Shown here: positions 8,394 to 19,414 of the stretch, piece by piece
How positions within the stretch are numbered: position 1 is the stretch's first letter
Layout of the letters: each line of letters starts with the position of its first letter
Source of the DNA: Limosilactobacillus reuteri
GTDB lineage: Bacteria > Bacillota > Bacilli > Lactobacillales > Lactobacillaceae
Direction of reading: 5' to 3'
DNA length: 64,000 bases
NCBI RefSeq assembly: GCF_003072625.1
Contig: NZ_CP027805.1
Location: 247,001-311,000, forward strand
Notes under the pieces: model-generated
Seen by the model: only the letters and a program-made list of their open reading frames with translations
Databases searched by the model: none
What the model was told of the DNA's origin: nothing
Translations under genes and position numbers: made by a program

Positions 8394-9761
8394 ATGACAA
8401 AACGTAATGCAATTATTTTAGCTGCTGGTAAAGGTACACGGATGCGCTCAAAGTTATACAAAGTTTTACACCAAGTTTGTGGTAAGACAATGGTTGAGCA
8501 TGTTTTAACCCAATTGGAAAAGGCCAAGATTGATAATATTATTACGATTGTTGGCTTTGGGGCAGAGACAGTTGAACGACAATTGGGACACCGCACTAAG
8601 TATGCCCTTCAGGAACAACAACTTGGAACTGGGCATGCCGTAATGCAAACGAAAGACCTTCTTGCAAATGAAGATGGTGAAACTATTATTGTTAGCGGTG
8701 ATACTCCATTATTTACCGCTGAGACTTTTGAAAAGCTCTTCGAATATTACGAACAACGGCATGCGGCAGCCACTATTTTAACTTCTATCGCTCCTGACCC
8801 AACTGGTTATGGTCGGATAGTTCGAAATGATGTTGGAATCGTTGAACGCATCGTCGAACAAAAAGATGCCACTGTTCAAGAACAGGCAATTAAGGAAATT
8901 AATACTGGGGTTTATTGTTTTGATAACAAGAAACTATTTGCAGCCCTTAGCAAGATTACGAATGATAATGCGCAGGGTGAGTATTATTTAACTGATGTTA
9001 TTGGCATCTTAAAACAAGAAAATGAGATTGTAACAGCCTACAAGATGGATAACTTTGATGAATCAATGGGGGTAAATGACCGAGTTGCTCTTGCGCGCGC
9101 AAACAAGGTAATGCGTAACCGGATTAATACTCATTGGATGCGTGAAGGGGTTTCAATGATTGACCCTGAAACAACTTATATTGATGCTGATGTTAAGATT
9201 GGTCGTGATACCGTTATTGAAGGCGGCGTTGTAATCAAGGGTCATACAGAAATTGGTAACGATTGTTATATCGGTGCTGGTTCACGGATCACTGATTCCA
9301 AGATTCATGATGGGGTTAAAATTATTTCTTCTACCCTTCAAGAAGCAGAAATGCACAATGGCAGTGATGCTGGTCCTAATAGCCATCTCCGTCCAGAAGC
9401 CGAAATTGGCGAAAATGTTCACATTGGTAACTTCTGCGAGGTCAAGAAGGCTTACATTGGTGAAGGAACAAAGGTTGGGCACTTGACTTATATCGGTAAC
9501 GCTACTTTAGGTAAGAATATTAATGTTGGCTGTGGTGTAGTCTTTGTTAACTACGATGGGACAAATAAGCACCATACCAATGTTGGTGACCATGCCTTTA
9601 TCGGTAGTAACAGTAACTTAGTGGCTCCAGTTAATATTGCTAGAGATTCATTTGTGGCTGCAGGTTCGACCATCACAGATAGTACGGAACAATATGATAT
9701 GGCAATTGCGCGGGCACGGCAGGTTAATAAAGAAAATTATGCTAAGAAGCTCCCGTGGTAA
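8394..9761 (+). CDS. glmU: Bifunctional UDP-GlcNAc pyrophosphorylase / GlcN-1-P acetyltransferase
   Basis: Makes UDP-N-acetylglucosamine for peptidoglycan and teichoic acids. The N-terminal uridylyltransferase domain shows [12 protein letters not shown] at residues 6-17 and QLGTGHAV. The C-terminal left-handed beta-helix acetyltransferase domain starts near residue 250 with hexapeptide repeats and [19 protein letters not shown]. At 455 residues it is full length. It follows purR by 3 bases and precedes prs, the conserved glmU-prs neighbourhood linking cell-wall precursors and PRPP supply. Confidence 0.97.
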   Translation: MTKRNAIILAAGKGTRMRSKLYKVLHQVCGKTMVEHVLTQLEKAKIDNIITIVGFGAETVERQLGHRTKYALQEQQLGTGHAVMQTKDLLANEDGETIIVSGDTPLFTAETFEKLFEYYEQRHAAATILTSIAPDPTGYGRIVRNDVGIVERIVEQKDATVQEQAIKEINTGVYCFDNKKLFAALSKITNDNAQGEYYLTDVIGILKQENEIVTAYKMDNFDESMGVNDRVALARANKVMRNRINTHWMREGVSMIDPETTYIDADVKIGRDTVIEGGVVIKGHTEIGNDCYIGAGSRITDSKIHDGVKIISSTLQEAEMHNGSDAGPNSHLRPEAEIGENVHIGNFCEVKKAYIGEGTKVGHLTYIGNATLGKNINVGCGVVFVNYDGTNKHHTNVGDHAFIGSNSNLVAPVNIARDSFVAAGSTITDSTEQYDMAIARARQVNKENYAKKLPW

Positions 9762-9835
9762 CTTGCTTTTTGCCTCACTAATTTATATTATGTAAGTGGT
9801 AGTAGTATAACTTTTATTAATCAGCGGAGGACCCA

Positions 9836-10822
9836 ATGACACAGCAATATTTTGATCAAAATTTAAAAATCTTTGCGTTAAATTCAAACCGTCCCTTAGC
9901 AGAAAAGATTGCTAAGCATGTCGGTGTTGATTTAGGAAAATTATCTGTTAATCGTTTTAGTGATGGTGAGATCCAAATTAATATTGAGGAAAGTGTGCGG
10001 GGAGACAATGTTTATGTCATCCAGTCGACTTCTGCCCCAGTTAATGACAACTTAATGGAGTTGTTAATTATGGTAGATGCGCTTCGTCGTGCTAGTGCTA
10101 AGACGATTAATGTGGTGATGCCATACTATGGTTATGCCCGTCAAGACCGGAAAGCACGAAGCCGTGAACCAATTACTGGTAAATTAGTTGCTAATATGTT
10201 GCAGAATTCCGGTGTTGATCGGATTATTGCACTTGATCTTCATGCCGCACAAATTCAAGGGTTCTTTGATATCCCTGTCGACCATTTGATGGGTGCTCCT
10301 CTTTTAGCAGAGTATTTTATCAACCAGGGTGTTGCTGAAAATGCAGTTGTTATTTCTCCTGATCATGGTGGAGTAACACGGGCACGAGCACTTGCTGAGT
10401 TCTTAAAGTTGCCAATTGCGATTATTGATAAGCGGCGTCCACGGGCGAACGTTGCTCAAATCATGAATATTATTGGGGACGTTAAGGGTAAGAAATGTAT
10501 TATGATTGATGATATGATTGATACTGCAGGAACTATTAGTTTAGGTTCGCAAGCATTGATAGATGCAGGAGCAGAAGAAGTCTACGCATCATGTACTCAT
10601 GCGGTATTATCTGGCCCAGCAATTGAACGTTTACGTAATGCACCGCTTAAAGAAGTGGTTGTGACGGACTCAATCCAATTACCAAAGGAAAAACAAATCG
10701 ATAAAATCAAGCAGATATCAGTTGCGCCACTAATTGGGGATGCAATCAAACGGATTAACGAAAATCGTCCTGTTAGTCCATTATTTAAGCAAGTATTCCA
10801 AAGTGCACAATTGGAAAAGTAA
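9836..10822 (+). CDS. prs: Ribose-phosphate pyrophosphokinase
   Basis: Produces PRPP from ribose-5-phosphate and ATP for nucleotide synthesis. Recognisable motifs are [35 protein letters not shown] (ATP and flexible loop), [18 protein letters not shown], and the PRPP-binding [13 protein letters not shown]. Length 328 matches class I enzymes. Its start has GCGGAGGA upstream, and it lies 74 bases after glmU, so a separate promoter is possible. It ends in a strong hairpin terminator. Its product is also the ligand of PurR encoded just upstream. Confidence 0.97.
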   Translation: MTQQYFDQNLKIFALNSNRPLAEKIAKHVGVDLGKLSVNRFSDGEIQINIEESVRGDNVYVIQSTSAPVNDNLMELLIMVDALRRASAKTINVVMPYYGYARQDRKARSREPITGKLVANMLQNSGVDRIIALDLHAAQIQGFFDIPVDHLMGAPLLAEYFINQGVAENAVVISPDHGGVTRARALAEFLKLPIAIIDKRRPRANVAQIMNIIGDVKGKKCIMIDDMIDTAGTISLGSQALIDAGAEEVYASCTHAVLSGPAIERLRNAPLKEVVVTDSIQLPKEKQIDKIKQISVAPLIGDAIKRINENRPVSPLFKQVFQSAQLEK

Positions 10823-10857
10823 TAATACTTAAGTAAACTGAATTTAGTAAATAAAGT

Positions 10858-10902
10858 GAGGTCGGAAGGAAAATAGTTTCGTTTTCTTTCGGCCTCTCTT
10901 GT
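10858..10902 (+). terminator. Terminator after prs
   Basis: GAGGTCGGAAGGAAAA at 10858-10873 pairs with TTTTCTTTCGGCCTC ending at 10896, with G-U pairs, and is followed by a T-rich tail. Confidence 0.75.
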
Positions 10903-10967
10903 TTCCCATTTCTGTGTTTATAAAGAAGATAAAGATTTAGGAAAGACAAACAGTCATTATCAATTCA

Positions 10968-10976
10968 TGTTATAAT
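10968..10976 (+). promoter_or_regulatory. Extended -10 promoter for lipoprotein gene
   Basis: TGTTATAAT (10968-10976) is a perfect -10 hexamer with an extended TG motif. No good -35 is seen. Confidence 0.5.
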
Positions 10977-11001
10977 ACGATGTGAAATAAGGAGGAGAAA
11001 A

Positions 11002-11742
11002 ATGACAACAATTAAGTTTTTCAAAAAAGCAATGGTTGGAACAGCTGCAGTCGCTACTATCTTTGCCCTAGCTGGTTGTGGTAAACAATCTGCGTCAAGT
11101 AGTGATACGAGTTCTTCCAGCACATCGTCGTCTGTCCGTTCTTCCGAAAGTAAAGCTTCAAAGGCTTATCGTACAGCTAATAAGCTTATCCAAAATCATG
11201 ATTATGAAGGAGCATATGAACAATTAAGCCAATTAAACGATCATAATGCTCAAACGGAAGCACTTGCTGATGATTTACAAAGCTACATGGATGCCCAAAA
11301 AGCATATGAAAATGGCGATTATGATGGTGCTAAGAACAATTTGAAATCACAAAAGTCTACTAGTCCGGCAATGCGCAATGCGTACGCTGACTTACAAAGT
11401 AAAGTAAGTTCTGCACAAGGTTCTACTAGTTCTAAAACTTCATCATCTACTAATAGTAAGCAAACAAATAAGCAGTCCAGTTCTACAAGCTCAGCAACCC
11501 AACAATCATCCTCTGCTGCTAACCAGGCTGCATCCGATGCAACTAGTGATAATGTAGTACAACAATTTGCTAACAAGATGGGCTTTAGTGGCTCCCAAGG
11601 TTACCAAATTATGCCAACTGGTAAGACTGGTAATGTTTACAAATTTGAAGTACGTCAAAACAATAGCGATAACACTGTTGCTAACTTAATCGGTATTTAC
11701 CAATACAATAGCCAAACTGGAGCGGTAACAAAGATCGCTTGA
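11002..11742 (+). CDS. Putative lipoprotein with Ser/Thr-rich linker
   Basis: A 246-residue exported protein of unknown function. The N-terminus is a lipoprotein signal peptide with lipobox LAGC near residue 26, followed by a Ser-rich tether. Residues about 52-130 are alpha-helical and resemble two short TPR-like units (repeated YEGAYEQL and YDGAKNNL). A second Ser/Thr/Gln low-complexity linker leads to a C-terminal domain of about 60 residues (NKMGFSGSQGYQIMPTGKT, VYKFEVRQ) that may be an extracellular binding module. It has its own extended -10 promoter and a shared convergent terminator. Confidence 0.8.
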   Translation: MTTIKFFKKAMVGTAAVATIFALAGCGKQSASSSDTSSSSTSSSVRSSESKASKAYRTANKLIQNHDYEGAYEQLSQLNDHNAQTEALADDLQSYMDAQKAYENGDYDGAKNNLKSQKSTSPAMRNAYADLQSKVSSAQGSTSSKTSSSTNSKQTNKQSSSTSSATQQSSSAANQAASDATSDNVVQQFANKMGFSGSQGYQIMPTGKTGNVYKFEVRQNNSDNTVANLIGIYQYNSQTGAVTKIA

Positions 11743-11764
11743 TATATAAAAGATGACAAAAAAT

Positions 11765-11812
11765 AAAAGCAAGAGGTGTAACTTTTTCGAAAGTACGCTT
11801 CTTGCTTTTTAT
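11765..11812. terminator. Bidirectional terminator
   Basis: AAAAGCAAGA and TCTTGCTTTT flank an inner ACTTT/AAAGT stem. T-runs on both sides serve the convergent lipoprotein and HAD genes. Confidence 0.75.
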
Positions 11813-11820
11813 TTCTGTCT

Positions 11821-12642
11821 TTACTTAAGAACATATTTTTCAATCGCTTTGCCAACTCCATCATGATTATTATCAGCGGTTGTTACGTTAGCGATCTTTA
11901 AGGTGCCAGGAATTGAGTTTCCCATTGCTACTCCCAAGCCAGCAAATTCGATCATTGAATCATCGTTTTGCGCGTTACCGAGAGCCATTACTTCTTCTTT
12001 TTTAATTCCTAGTTCTTTACTAAGTAATTGAAGGGCATTTCCTTTACTTGCTTGTTTATTCATGAATTCCAAATAAAAGTCTTCGCTGCGGACAATTGAA
12101 AAGCGATCACGCATTTCTGCCGGAAGCTCTGTCCATGCTTTGTCAATTTGTTCTTTAGTATCAACCATCATTGCTTTGGCGATAACGTATTGATCTTGCA
12201 TTTTGGAAAGTTCTTCAAAGGTGCGGTAACGGATTGGCATACTTACAAGATCTGACTCGTAGACGGTATATGGACTTAGATCTCGATTAATTGTGTAGAT
12301 GTAATTTCGCGTTTCAATTTGGGATTTGACGCCTTCTTTAATACAATAAGTTTGCCAGTCGGCATAGTTATTGAAAGACATGGTGTAGTTTACCAAGACG
12401 TTGCCACTAGTTGATTGGGCTAGTGCACCGTTGAAACTAATAACAAATTCGTTATCTGAATCATTTAAAGCCAATTGGTCAAGGTATGCTTTTACGCCAG
12501 TCATTGGGCGGCCAGTGCATAAGACGATCTTTACTCCTTTTGCGCTGGCTTTTTTTATTGCGGCAACAGTTTGTGGTGTAATTTTACGCTGGTCATTGAT
12601 TAATGTTCCGTCGATATCGATTGCGACTAATTTAATTGGCAT
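11821..12642 (-). CDS. Cof-type HAD-superfamily phosphatase
   Basis: A 273-residue haloacid-dehalogenase phosphatase of the Cof/YidA type, acting on sugar phosphates or flavin precursors in the cytoplasm. Motif I is AIDIDGTLIND with the nucleophile Asp near residue 8, motif II LCTGRP, and a C2 cap domain lies between. Motif IV reads ALGNAQNDDSM; the usual GDxxND has Asn for the first Asp here. The start abuts the end of the HD hydrolase gene (shared base), so it is co-transcribed with the two genes upstream on this strand. Confidence 0.9.
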   Translation of the reverse strand: MPIKLVAIDIDGTLINDQRKITPQTVAAIKKASAKGVKIVLCTGRPMTGVKAYLDQLALNDSDNEFVISFNGALAQSTSGNVLVNYTMSFNNYADWQTYCIKEGVKSQIETRNYIYTINRDLSPYTVYESDLVSMPIRYRTFEELSKMQDQYVIAKAMMVDTKEQIDKAWTELPAEMRDRFSIVRSEDFYLEFMNKQASKGNALQLLSKELGIKKEEVMALGNAQNDDSMIEFAGLGVAMGNSIPGTLKIANVTTADNNHDGVGKAIEKYVLK

Positions 12643-14009
12643 TATTTTTGCTCCTTTGAGTTAATAATATGATTATTCTTGATATAGCTTTGGAATTCTT
12701 CATAGATTGGTTCGAAAATTTCAATATTGTTTCGCGTTTCAAGCATTTCTTTTGGGAAAAAGAACCGTTGATCTCCGGCTTCTCGTCCGGACACGCTAGC
12801 GACTAAGGTACTAACTTGGGATAACTCAATAAAATCGCCATTAGGTTGGAGAAGCTCGATTTGCGTTTGGGTATTAGAGTCTTGTGGATGATAAGTATCG
12901 TATGGGAGTTTAAAGCTATCGTTAACTGCGGTGTAGTACTGGCTATTAAATCCAGCAGTTTGGATGAGTTTGCGCAAAGTTGGTAAAAGTTTTTGTGTAT
13001 TTTGATCATAAATAACTGATTTAAATGGACGGCGGTTAAGAAAACGACTAGCAAGGTCACTTAAAATATCATCACGAGAATGGGTCCAATGAATAAAATA
13101 AGTGGTTAAAACACCATCGTCAAGCGCCAAATAGTCATCCAGGGTGAACTTACCATTGAAAAATGGCATCAGCATATGAGGGGTGAAGTCAGGTTCAAAG
13201 TCATTTGGGTGCTGGTAAATATGTTTTGCCCGCATCAAGAGGTGGTCCAAGATAACTTCCATTGAACGGGAAACGGGATGGAAGTAGACTTGCAGATACA
13301 TCTGAAGCCGACTGATAATGTAATCTTCTACCGCATGCATTCCCGAAATTTCAAAGGCAAACCCTCTCTTAACCGGTCGCATAACATGAAGAACACGATC
13401 AAGATCAAACTTTCCGTAGTTTGTTCCTGTGTAATACGCGTCTCGCTGTAAGTAGTCCATCCGGTCCGCATCAACCTGACTTGAAATCATTTGAACTACT
13501 TGAGGATTTTCATAAGTATGGTCGATTACACTGGCAACTTGATGGGGGAAGTCAGGTGAAACCCGTTGTAATATCTTGTTGATATTAGTACTACTATCAG
13601 TGATCAACTGGCGTGTAAATTGCTCATGGTTTGTATGGAAAATATGTTCAAATGTGTGGGAATAAGGCCCATGCCCTAAATCATGGAGGAGGGCTGCACA
13701 TAAAGCAACCGGTCGTTCATGATCATCCCATAGGCCATCGCCAGGCTGCTGACTAGGATAGTTTCGTTGAAAATAGTTACACATTTGGCGGGTAATTTCA
13801 TAGACTCCTAAGCAATGGCCAAAGCGGGAATGCTCGGCACCATGAAAGGTAAATGAGGATGTTCCTAGTTGCTTGATTCGTCGTAATCGTTGAAACTCAG
13901 GAGTATTAATTAAGTCCATAATAATTTGATTATCGACAATAATTTGTCCGTGAATTGGATCCCGAAAAACCTTTTCACGGCGAAGTTTTTCATCATAAAA
14001 GTGATTCAT
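12642..14009 (-). CDS. HD-domain phosphohydrolase (YwfO-like)
   Basis: A 455-residue metal-dependent hydrolase of the HD superfamily related to dGTPases and to B. subtilis YwfO. Metal ligands are visible in EHSRFGHCLGVYE and ALLHDLGHGPYSHTFEH, and further along QVDADRMDYLQRDAYYTG carries the third Asp. Family members hydrolyse dNTPs or other phosphate esters; the substrate here cannot be read from sequence. It lies one base from the acyltransferase gene upstream and overlaps the HAD gene downstream, so all three form one operon. Confidence 0.88.
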   Translation of the reverse strand: MNHFYDEKLRREKVFRDPIHGQIIVDNQIIMDLINTPEFQRLRRIKQLGTSSFTFHGAEHSRFGHCLGVYEITRQMCNYFQRNYPSQQPGDGLWDDHERPVALCAALLHDLGHGPYSHTFEHIFHTNHEQFTRQLITDSSTNINKILQRVSPDFPHQVASVIDHTYENPQVVQMISSQVDADRMDYLQRDAYYTGTNYGKFDLDRVLHVMRPVKRGFAFEISGMHAVEDYIISRLQMYLQVYFHPVSRSMEVILDHLLMRAKHIYQHPNDFEPDFTPHMLMPFFNGKFTLDDYLALDDGVLTTYFIHWTHSRDDILSDLASRFLNRRPFKSVIYDQNTQKLLPTLRKLIQTAGFNSQYYTAVNDSFKLPYDTYHPQDSNTQTQIELLQPNGDFIELSQVSTLVASVSGREAGDQRFFFPKEMLETRNNIEIFEPIYEEFQSYIKNNHIINSKEQK

Positions 14010-14010
14010 A

Positions 14011-14835
14011 TTAATCTTCTTTCTCTAAACGTTCTTGTAAACGTTCCATGCTGATTAGTTCTTTATTGAGGGTTGATATAAAATTAGGTGACCATATTAA
14101 GTTATTGAGGCTGTCAGGAGCAGTAATTTGAACGACTGATTGGATTCGCTGGATCGCATCCTGAAAGCTTAATTGCGTATTAAGCACTTTAGAAACAGTC
14201 GTCATCGCCCCCGGCCAAACATCTGGGAAATGCCACTTGTTTTGATTTTGCTGCAATCCTGTATCGTAGAAGTCACGAATTAACTTACCTCGATCTTGTT
14301 GATTACCACCGACGCTTAAGTAGAGCATTACTGTAACGCCTAATTTGTTTCGGCGTTGAGAGATTCCGCCGATCTTTTGGCCGTTAACACTGATGTCAAA
14401 ACTTCCCGGACAGTACGAATGAGTGATTTTCCCAGTGGCGATTGCTAGGTTAGGGAAAGCTGCCTGAATTAGGTCAACCATCCGCTGGTATGCTTCATCA
14501 ATAGTTAATTCATGGTCTTCAAGGTGCCAGGGATAGAAAATTGACAGATTTAAAATACCGTCGTCGCTCACAACTGCCAATCCCCCTGAATTACGCATGA
14601 AATAGTGGAAACCATGGTGCGTAAGTGTAGTAAGGGCAGTTGATAAATGCGGCAAGCGTTGATCTTTTAATCCTAAAATAACCGTATCTTCTAATGTCCA
14701 AAAATGAAGAAGAGGAAATTTAAGGTCGTCAGCTGAACGCAACAAAGCGTTGATATAGATGAAAGACGAAAGATTGTCTGCGGGAGTTAAAGGTTGAATA
14801 AACTGTTGAAAACACTGATTCTTAAAATTAGGCAT
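14011..14835 (-). CDS. Lipoate/octanoate protein transferase family (LipL-like)
   Basis: A 274-residue member of the biotin/lipoate A/B protein ligase fold (PF03099). The stretch SYCPGSFDISVNGQKIGGIS near residues 147-166 matches the LipL/LipM group, where the Cys is the acyl-carrying nucleophile and the Lys binds substrate. RNSGGLAVVSDDGILNLS is the substrate loop. LipL moves octanoyl or lipoyl groups from GcvH to E2 subunits. YwfL (LipL) and YwfO are also close together in B. subtilis. It is first of the three-gene minus-strand operon. Confidence 0.85.
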   Translation of the reverse strand: MPNFKNQCFQQFIQPLTPADNLSSFIYINALLRSADDLKFPLLHFWTLEDTVILGLKDQRLPHLSTALTTLTHHGFHYFMRNSGGLAVVSDDGILNLSIFYPWHLEDHELTIDEAYQRMVDLIQAAFPNLAIATGKITHSYCPGSFDISVNGQKIGGISQRRNKLGVTVMLYLSVGGNQQDRGKLIRDFYDTGLQQNQNKWHFPDVWPGAMTTVSKVLNTQLSFQDAIQRIQSVVQITAPDSLNNLIWSPNFISTLNKELISMERLQERLEKED

Positions 14836-14967
14836 CGTACTTCTTCTTTTCTGTGAAATAATATATCTATATTATACAAGAACTCGTGAGAACATGGACG
14901 TTTCACGGGGTATTTATTAGTAAAAAGAGTATAATAATGACAATAAAGAAAGTGAAAGGAGGAGGTC

Positions 14968-15393
14968 ATTATCAAAAGTGTAATTCCTGTCCATGTGGAT
15001 CTCTCAACGATCATTGATCAGAATGGACAGCAAGAAAAATTTACCTTTACTGAAGAAGGTACTTTTGTTGAAATGAATGGCAAGTATTATTTACGGTACA
15101 TTGAACACCAAGACGGTCAAGAAACGCCGGTGCAAATTAAATTTGAAGATGAGCTAATTCGCTTAAGAAGGCGTGGAAATGTTGAAACAAACCTATTTTT
15201 AGACCCAACACAAGAAACCATCATGCGGTATCAAACAGAATACGGCATGATTAAAATTGATGTGTTAACAGAAAGTTTGGAAAAAGACGTTGATGTAAAG
15301 GCCCCGGCTGGTCACCTTTCTGTTAAGTATCAACTAAAACAAGCGGGACAATTAATAGGGAGTTACCAACTAGAATTGCAATTTGCTGCTTAA
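14968..15393 (+). CDS. DUF1934 (YwiB-like) beta-barrel protein, proposed AUU start
   Basis: A small protein of the DUF1934/YwiB family, a calycin-like beta-barrel of unknown role that accompanies argS or rpoE in Firmicutes. The first standard start in frame is GTG at 14995, but it has no ribosome site and would remove the conserved N-terminal strand (IPVHVDLSTIID aligns with YwiB from memory). A very strong AAAGGAGGAGG at 14955-14965 sits just before ATT at 14968, with ATC at 14971 as the next codon, so I propose a non-canonical AUU (or AUC) start giving 141 residues. No stop intervenes. Confidence 0.7.
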   Translation: MIKSVIPVHVDLSTIIDQNGQQEKFTFTEEGTFVEMNGKYYLRYIEHQDGQETPVQIKFEDELIRLRRRGNVETNLFLDPTQETIMRYQTEYGMIKIDVLTESLEKDVDVKAPAGHLSVKYQLKQAGQLIGSYQLELQFAA

Positions 15394-15438
15394 TATTGTA
15401 TGATGTAGTTTAGACTTTTTGAAGGGATGTGCACCAAT

Positions 15439-15996
15439 TTGGATTTAAAGGTTTTTGACGGTCAGGACAAATCAGAACTTTCAATGATTGAAGTCGCACA
15501 CGCTATTTTAGCTCACCATGGAGAAGCAATGGCGTTTGTTGATTTGACCAACGAGGTTCAGCAATATCTGGGTAAGAGCGATGAGGAAATTCGTGAACGT
15601 CTTGCACAGTTCTATACTGACTTAAATGTTGATGGCAGTTTTATTTCCCTTGGTGACAACACCTGGGGTCTGCGTGCTTGGTACCCATTCGAATCTATCG
15701 ATGAAGCCACAGTTGGTGAAAACGAAGAAGATGAAGAGAATGATCGTCCAAAGAAGAAGCGGCGTAAAGTCAATGCCTTCCTCGCAGACACCGATGACGA
15801 CGACAATGTAATTGACTATGACAATGATGATCCTGAAGATGAGGATCTTGATACTGACGATGATGCTGATTCTGAGGATGATTATGATGACGACACTGAT
15901 GACTTCAGTGACGACGATGATGATCTTGATGATGGTATCGAAGGTCAGCTATCAGAATTACATGATGAAGAAGATGAAGATGAGGATGACAAATAA
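15439..15996 (+). CDS. rpoE: RNA polymerase delta subunit
   Basis: The Gram-positive-specific delta subunit, which raises polymerase recycling and promoter selectivity. The N-terminal HARE-HTH domain (residues about 1-90) ends with QFYTDLNVDGSF and NTWGLRAWYPFE, and the C-terminal half is an Asp/Glu-rich disordered tail, exactly the family layout. I prefer TTG at 15439: the only ribosome-like site, AAGGG, touches the in-frame ATG at 15427, too close to use. It precedes pyrG, as in B. subtilis. Confidence 0.93.
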   Translation: MDLKVFDGQDKSELSMIEVAHAILAHHGEAMAFVDLTNEVQQYLGKSDEEIRERLAQFYTDLNVDGSFISLGDNTWGLRAWYPFESIDEATVGENEEDEENDRPKKKRRKVNAFLADTDDDDNVIDYDNDDPEDEDLDTDDDADSEDDYDDDTDDFSDDDDDLDDGIEGQLSELHDEEDEDEDDK

Positions 15997-16011
15997 TTTT
16001 CAACTTTGTGC

Positions 16012-16047
16012 TTGACTATTATTTGTTGACCCTGTATTATCTTTATT
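16012..16047 (+). promoter_or_regulatory. pyrG promoter
   Basis: TTGACT at 16012-16017, a 17-base spacer and TATTAT at 16035-16040 place the start at the first G of GGGC (16048), 7 bases after the -10. Confidence 0.8.
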
Positions 16048-16132
16048 GGGCGCCTGTAAAGACAGGCCAATAAGTTCGTAGATAAATAAGCTCCCTGTTT
16101 CAGTGTTTTATTTGAAATAGGGAGCTTTTTCT
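16048..16132 (+). promoter_or_regulatory. pyrG reiterative-transcription attenuator leader
   Basis: The predicted transcript begins GGGC, followed by a hairpin AAGCTCCCTGTTTCA (16088-16102) with TGAAATAGGGAGCTT (16113-16127) and a T-run. In B. subtilis pyrG, low CTP causes stuttering that adds G residues to a GGGC start, and the poly-G tract pairs with a CUCCCU-type terminator strand to prevent termination. Each required element is present here. The mechanism itself is established in Bacillus and inferred here. Confidence 0.8.
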
Positions 16133-16165
16133 ATTATCACACCCGCAAATATAAAAAAGGAGTAG

Positions 16166-17776
<1,611 letters not shown>

Positions 17777-17803
17777 AAATTTAAAGTGTATAATATATTT
17801 AAT

Positions 17804-17846
17804 GCAAGAGATGGGGTCAAGAATGTCACTTCTCTTGTTTTTTGTT
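17804..17846 (+). terminator. Terminator after pyrG
   Basis: CAAGAGA near 17805 pairs with TCTCTTG at 17831-17837, followed by a TTTTTTGTTT tract. The next 200 bases to murA are AT-rich and hold weak promoter-like hexamers only. Confidence 0.7.
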
Positions 17847-18044
17847 TAATAGAATTGTTAAATTTTAAGTTAAATATGCTAATTTTTGGCCTGACCTTAT
17901 GATTTTTTTTAAGATTGTTTATAATAGGTTGTAATTCTCTTGATATTTCATTATCATTACAGTTGACTGTTTTGTAACTGAAATAATCATTAACTTAGCT
18001 TAAATGAAAAACAGACTAAAATTTTTAAGTGAGGAAACGCAGAA

Positions 18045-19322
18045 ATGAAGAAAATGATCATTCAAGGAGGAAACCGTCTTTCTGGCGAAGTCACGATCGG
18101 TGGTGCCAAAAATAGTACAGTGGCATTAATCCCAGCTGCTATTCTTGCGGATACCCCTGTAGAGTTTGACACGGTTCCAGATATCTTGGATGTTCACAAT
18201 CTGATGATTATTTTGGAGTCAATGAATGTAAAGTCCGAGTTTAGTCACGGAGTTTTAGACATTGATCCAACACAAATCGTAGAAGCTGAACTTCCAAGCA
18301 AGGCAATTAAAAGTCTTCGGGCTTCCTATTACTTTATGGGTGCATTATTAGGTCGTTTCCATCGCGCGACATTAACATTTCCGGGAGGCGATAATATCGG
18401 CCCCCGCCCAATTGACCAACACTTAAAAGCATTTAAAGCACTTGGAGCAACCGTTAGCGAAGAAAAAGGTACTGTTCATTTAGATGCGCCGAATGGCTTA
18501 CATGGGTCTCGGATCTTTTTAGATATGGTATCAGTTGGTGCAACGATTAATGCTATCTTAGCAGCTGTTCGCGCTGAAGGAACAACGATTATTGAAAATG
18601 CAGCTCGTGAGCCAGAAATTATCGACTTGGCAACATTCTTAAATAATATGGGCGCCAAAATTCGCGGGACTGGAACCGATACGATCCGTATCACTGGAGT
18701 AAAGGCCCTTCAGTCAATGAATACTCATACAATTATTGCTGATCGGATTGAAGCAGGAACATACCTATCATTGGCCGCAGCGCTTGGTGATGGCGTTATG
18801 ATCCATAATGTTATTCCTGAACACTTAGAATCATTTACAAGTAAAATGATTGAAATGGGTGTTGACCTACAAATTGATAGCGATAAGATTTATGTACCAA
18901 AATCCAGCAATTTACATCCAGTTACGGTTAAGACGATGCCATTCCCTGGCTTTGCTACTGACTTACAACAACCGCTTACCCCGTTGATGTCGCTTGCTGA
19001 TGGTGATAGTACGATTGTTGATACTATTTATCCAAAGCGTGTAAAACACATTTCCCAATTACAAAAAATGGGGATGAAGATTGAAGCGCATGATGGGATG
19101 ATTGTCGTTAAACATACAGAAGAGCTTCATGGCGCAGAGGTCTCGGCAGGTGAGATTCGTGCCGGAGCAGCTTTAACAATTGCTGGTTTAATGGCAGATG
19201 GACAGACTGTAATTAATAATGCCGGAAATATTTTACGGGGTTACGATCGGATTGTCTGGAAGCTTAATCGCCTTCACGCCAATGTTTCTATTGAGGACGA
19301 TTCTTCAGTAAAAATCGGTTAG
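18045..19322 (+). CDS. murA: UDP-N-acetylglucosamine 1-carboxyvinyltransferase with Asp at the catalytic Cys site
   Basis: Performs the first committed step of peptidoglycan synthesis, adding enolpyruvate to UDP-GlcNAc. GGAKNS near residue 20 carries the conserved Lys-Asn pair, and the two-domain inside-out barrel length of 425 fits. The loop that normally reads PGGCxIGxRP is FPGGDNIGPRPIDQHL, with Asp at residue 116 where Cys115 sits in E. coli. Cys-to-Asp forms are known to work and to resist fosfomycin. Firmicutes often have two MurA copies; which one this is cannot be told from the window. Confidence 0.95.
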   Translation: MKKMIIQGGNRLSGEVTIGGAKNSTVALIPAAILADTPVEFDTVPDILDVHNLMIILESMNVKSEFSHGVLDIDPTQIVEAELPSKAIKSLRASYYFMGALLGRFHRATLTFPGGDNIGPRPIDQHLKAFKALGATVSEEKGTVHLDAPNGLHGSRIFLDMVSVGATINAILAAVRAEGTTIIENAAREPEIIDLATFLNNMGAKIRGTGTDTIRITGVKALQSMNTHTIIADRIEAGTYLSLAAALGDGVMIHNVIPEHLESFTSKMIEMGVDLQIDSDKIYVPKSSNLHPVTVKTMPFPGFATDLQQPLTPLMSLADGDSTIVDTIYPKRVKHISQLQKMGMKIEAHDGMIVVKHTEELHGAEVSAGEIRAGAALTIAGLMADGQTVINNAGNILRGYDRIVWKLNRLHANVSIEDDSSVKIG

Positions 19323-19414
19323 AAGTTGCGTACTTCTTTAAATCGTGGTATCCTGTTAAAGTTGATTATCTATGTTTCAGGCAATGATTCATGGCAAAAG
19401 GAGCGTAATAAATT

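Noticed and set aside
15812-16015. Met-rich frame inside rpoE
   Set aside because: It is the out-of-frame reading of the GAT/GAC-rich acidic tail of RpoE; composition artefact.
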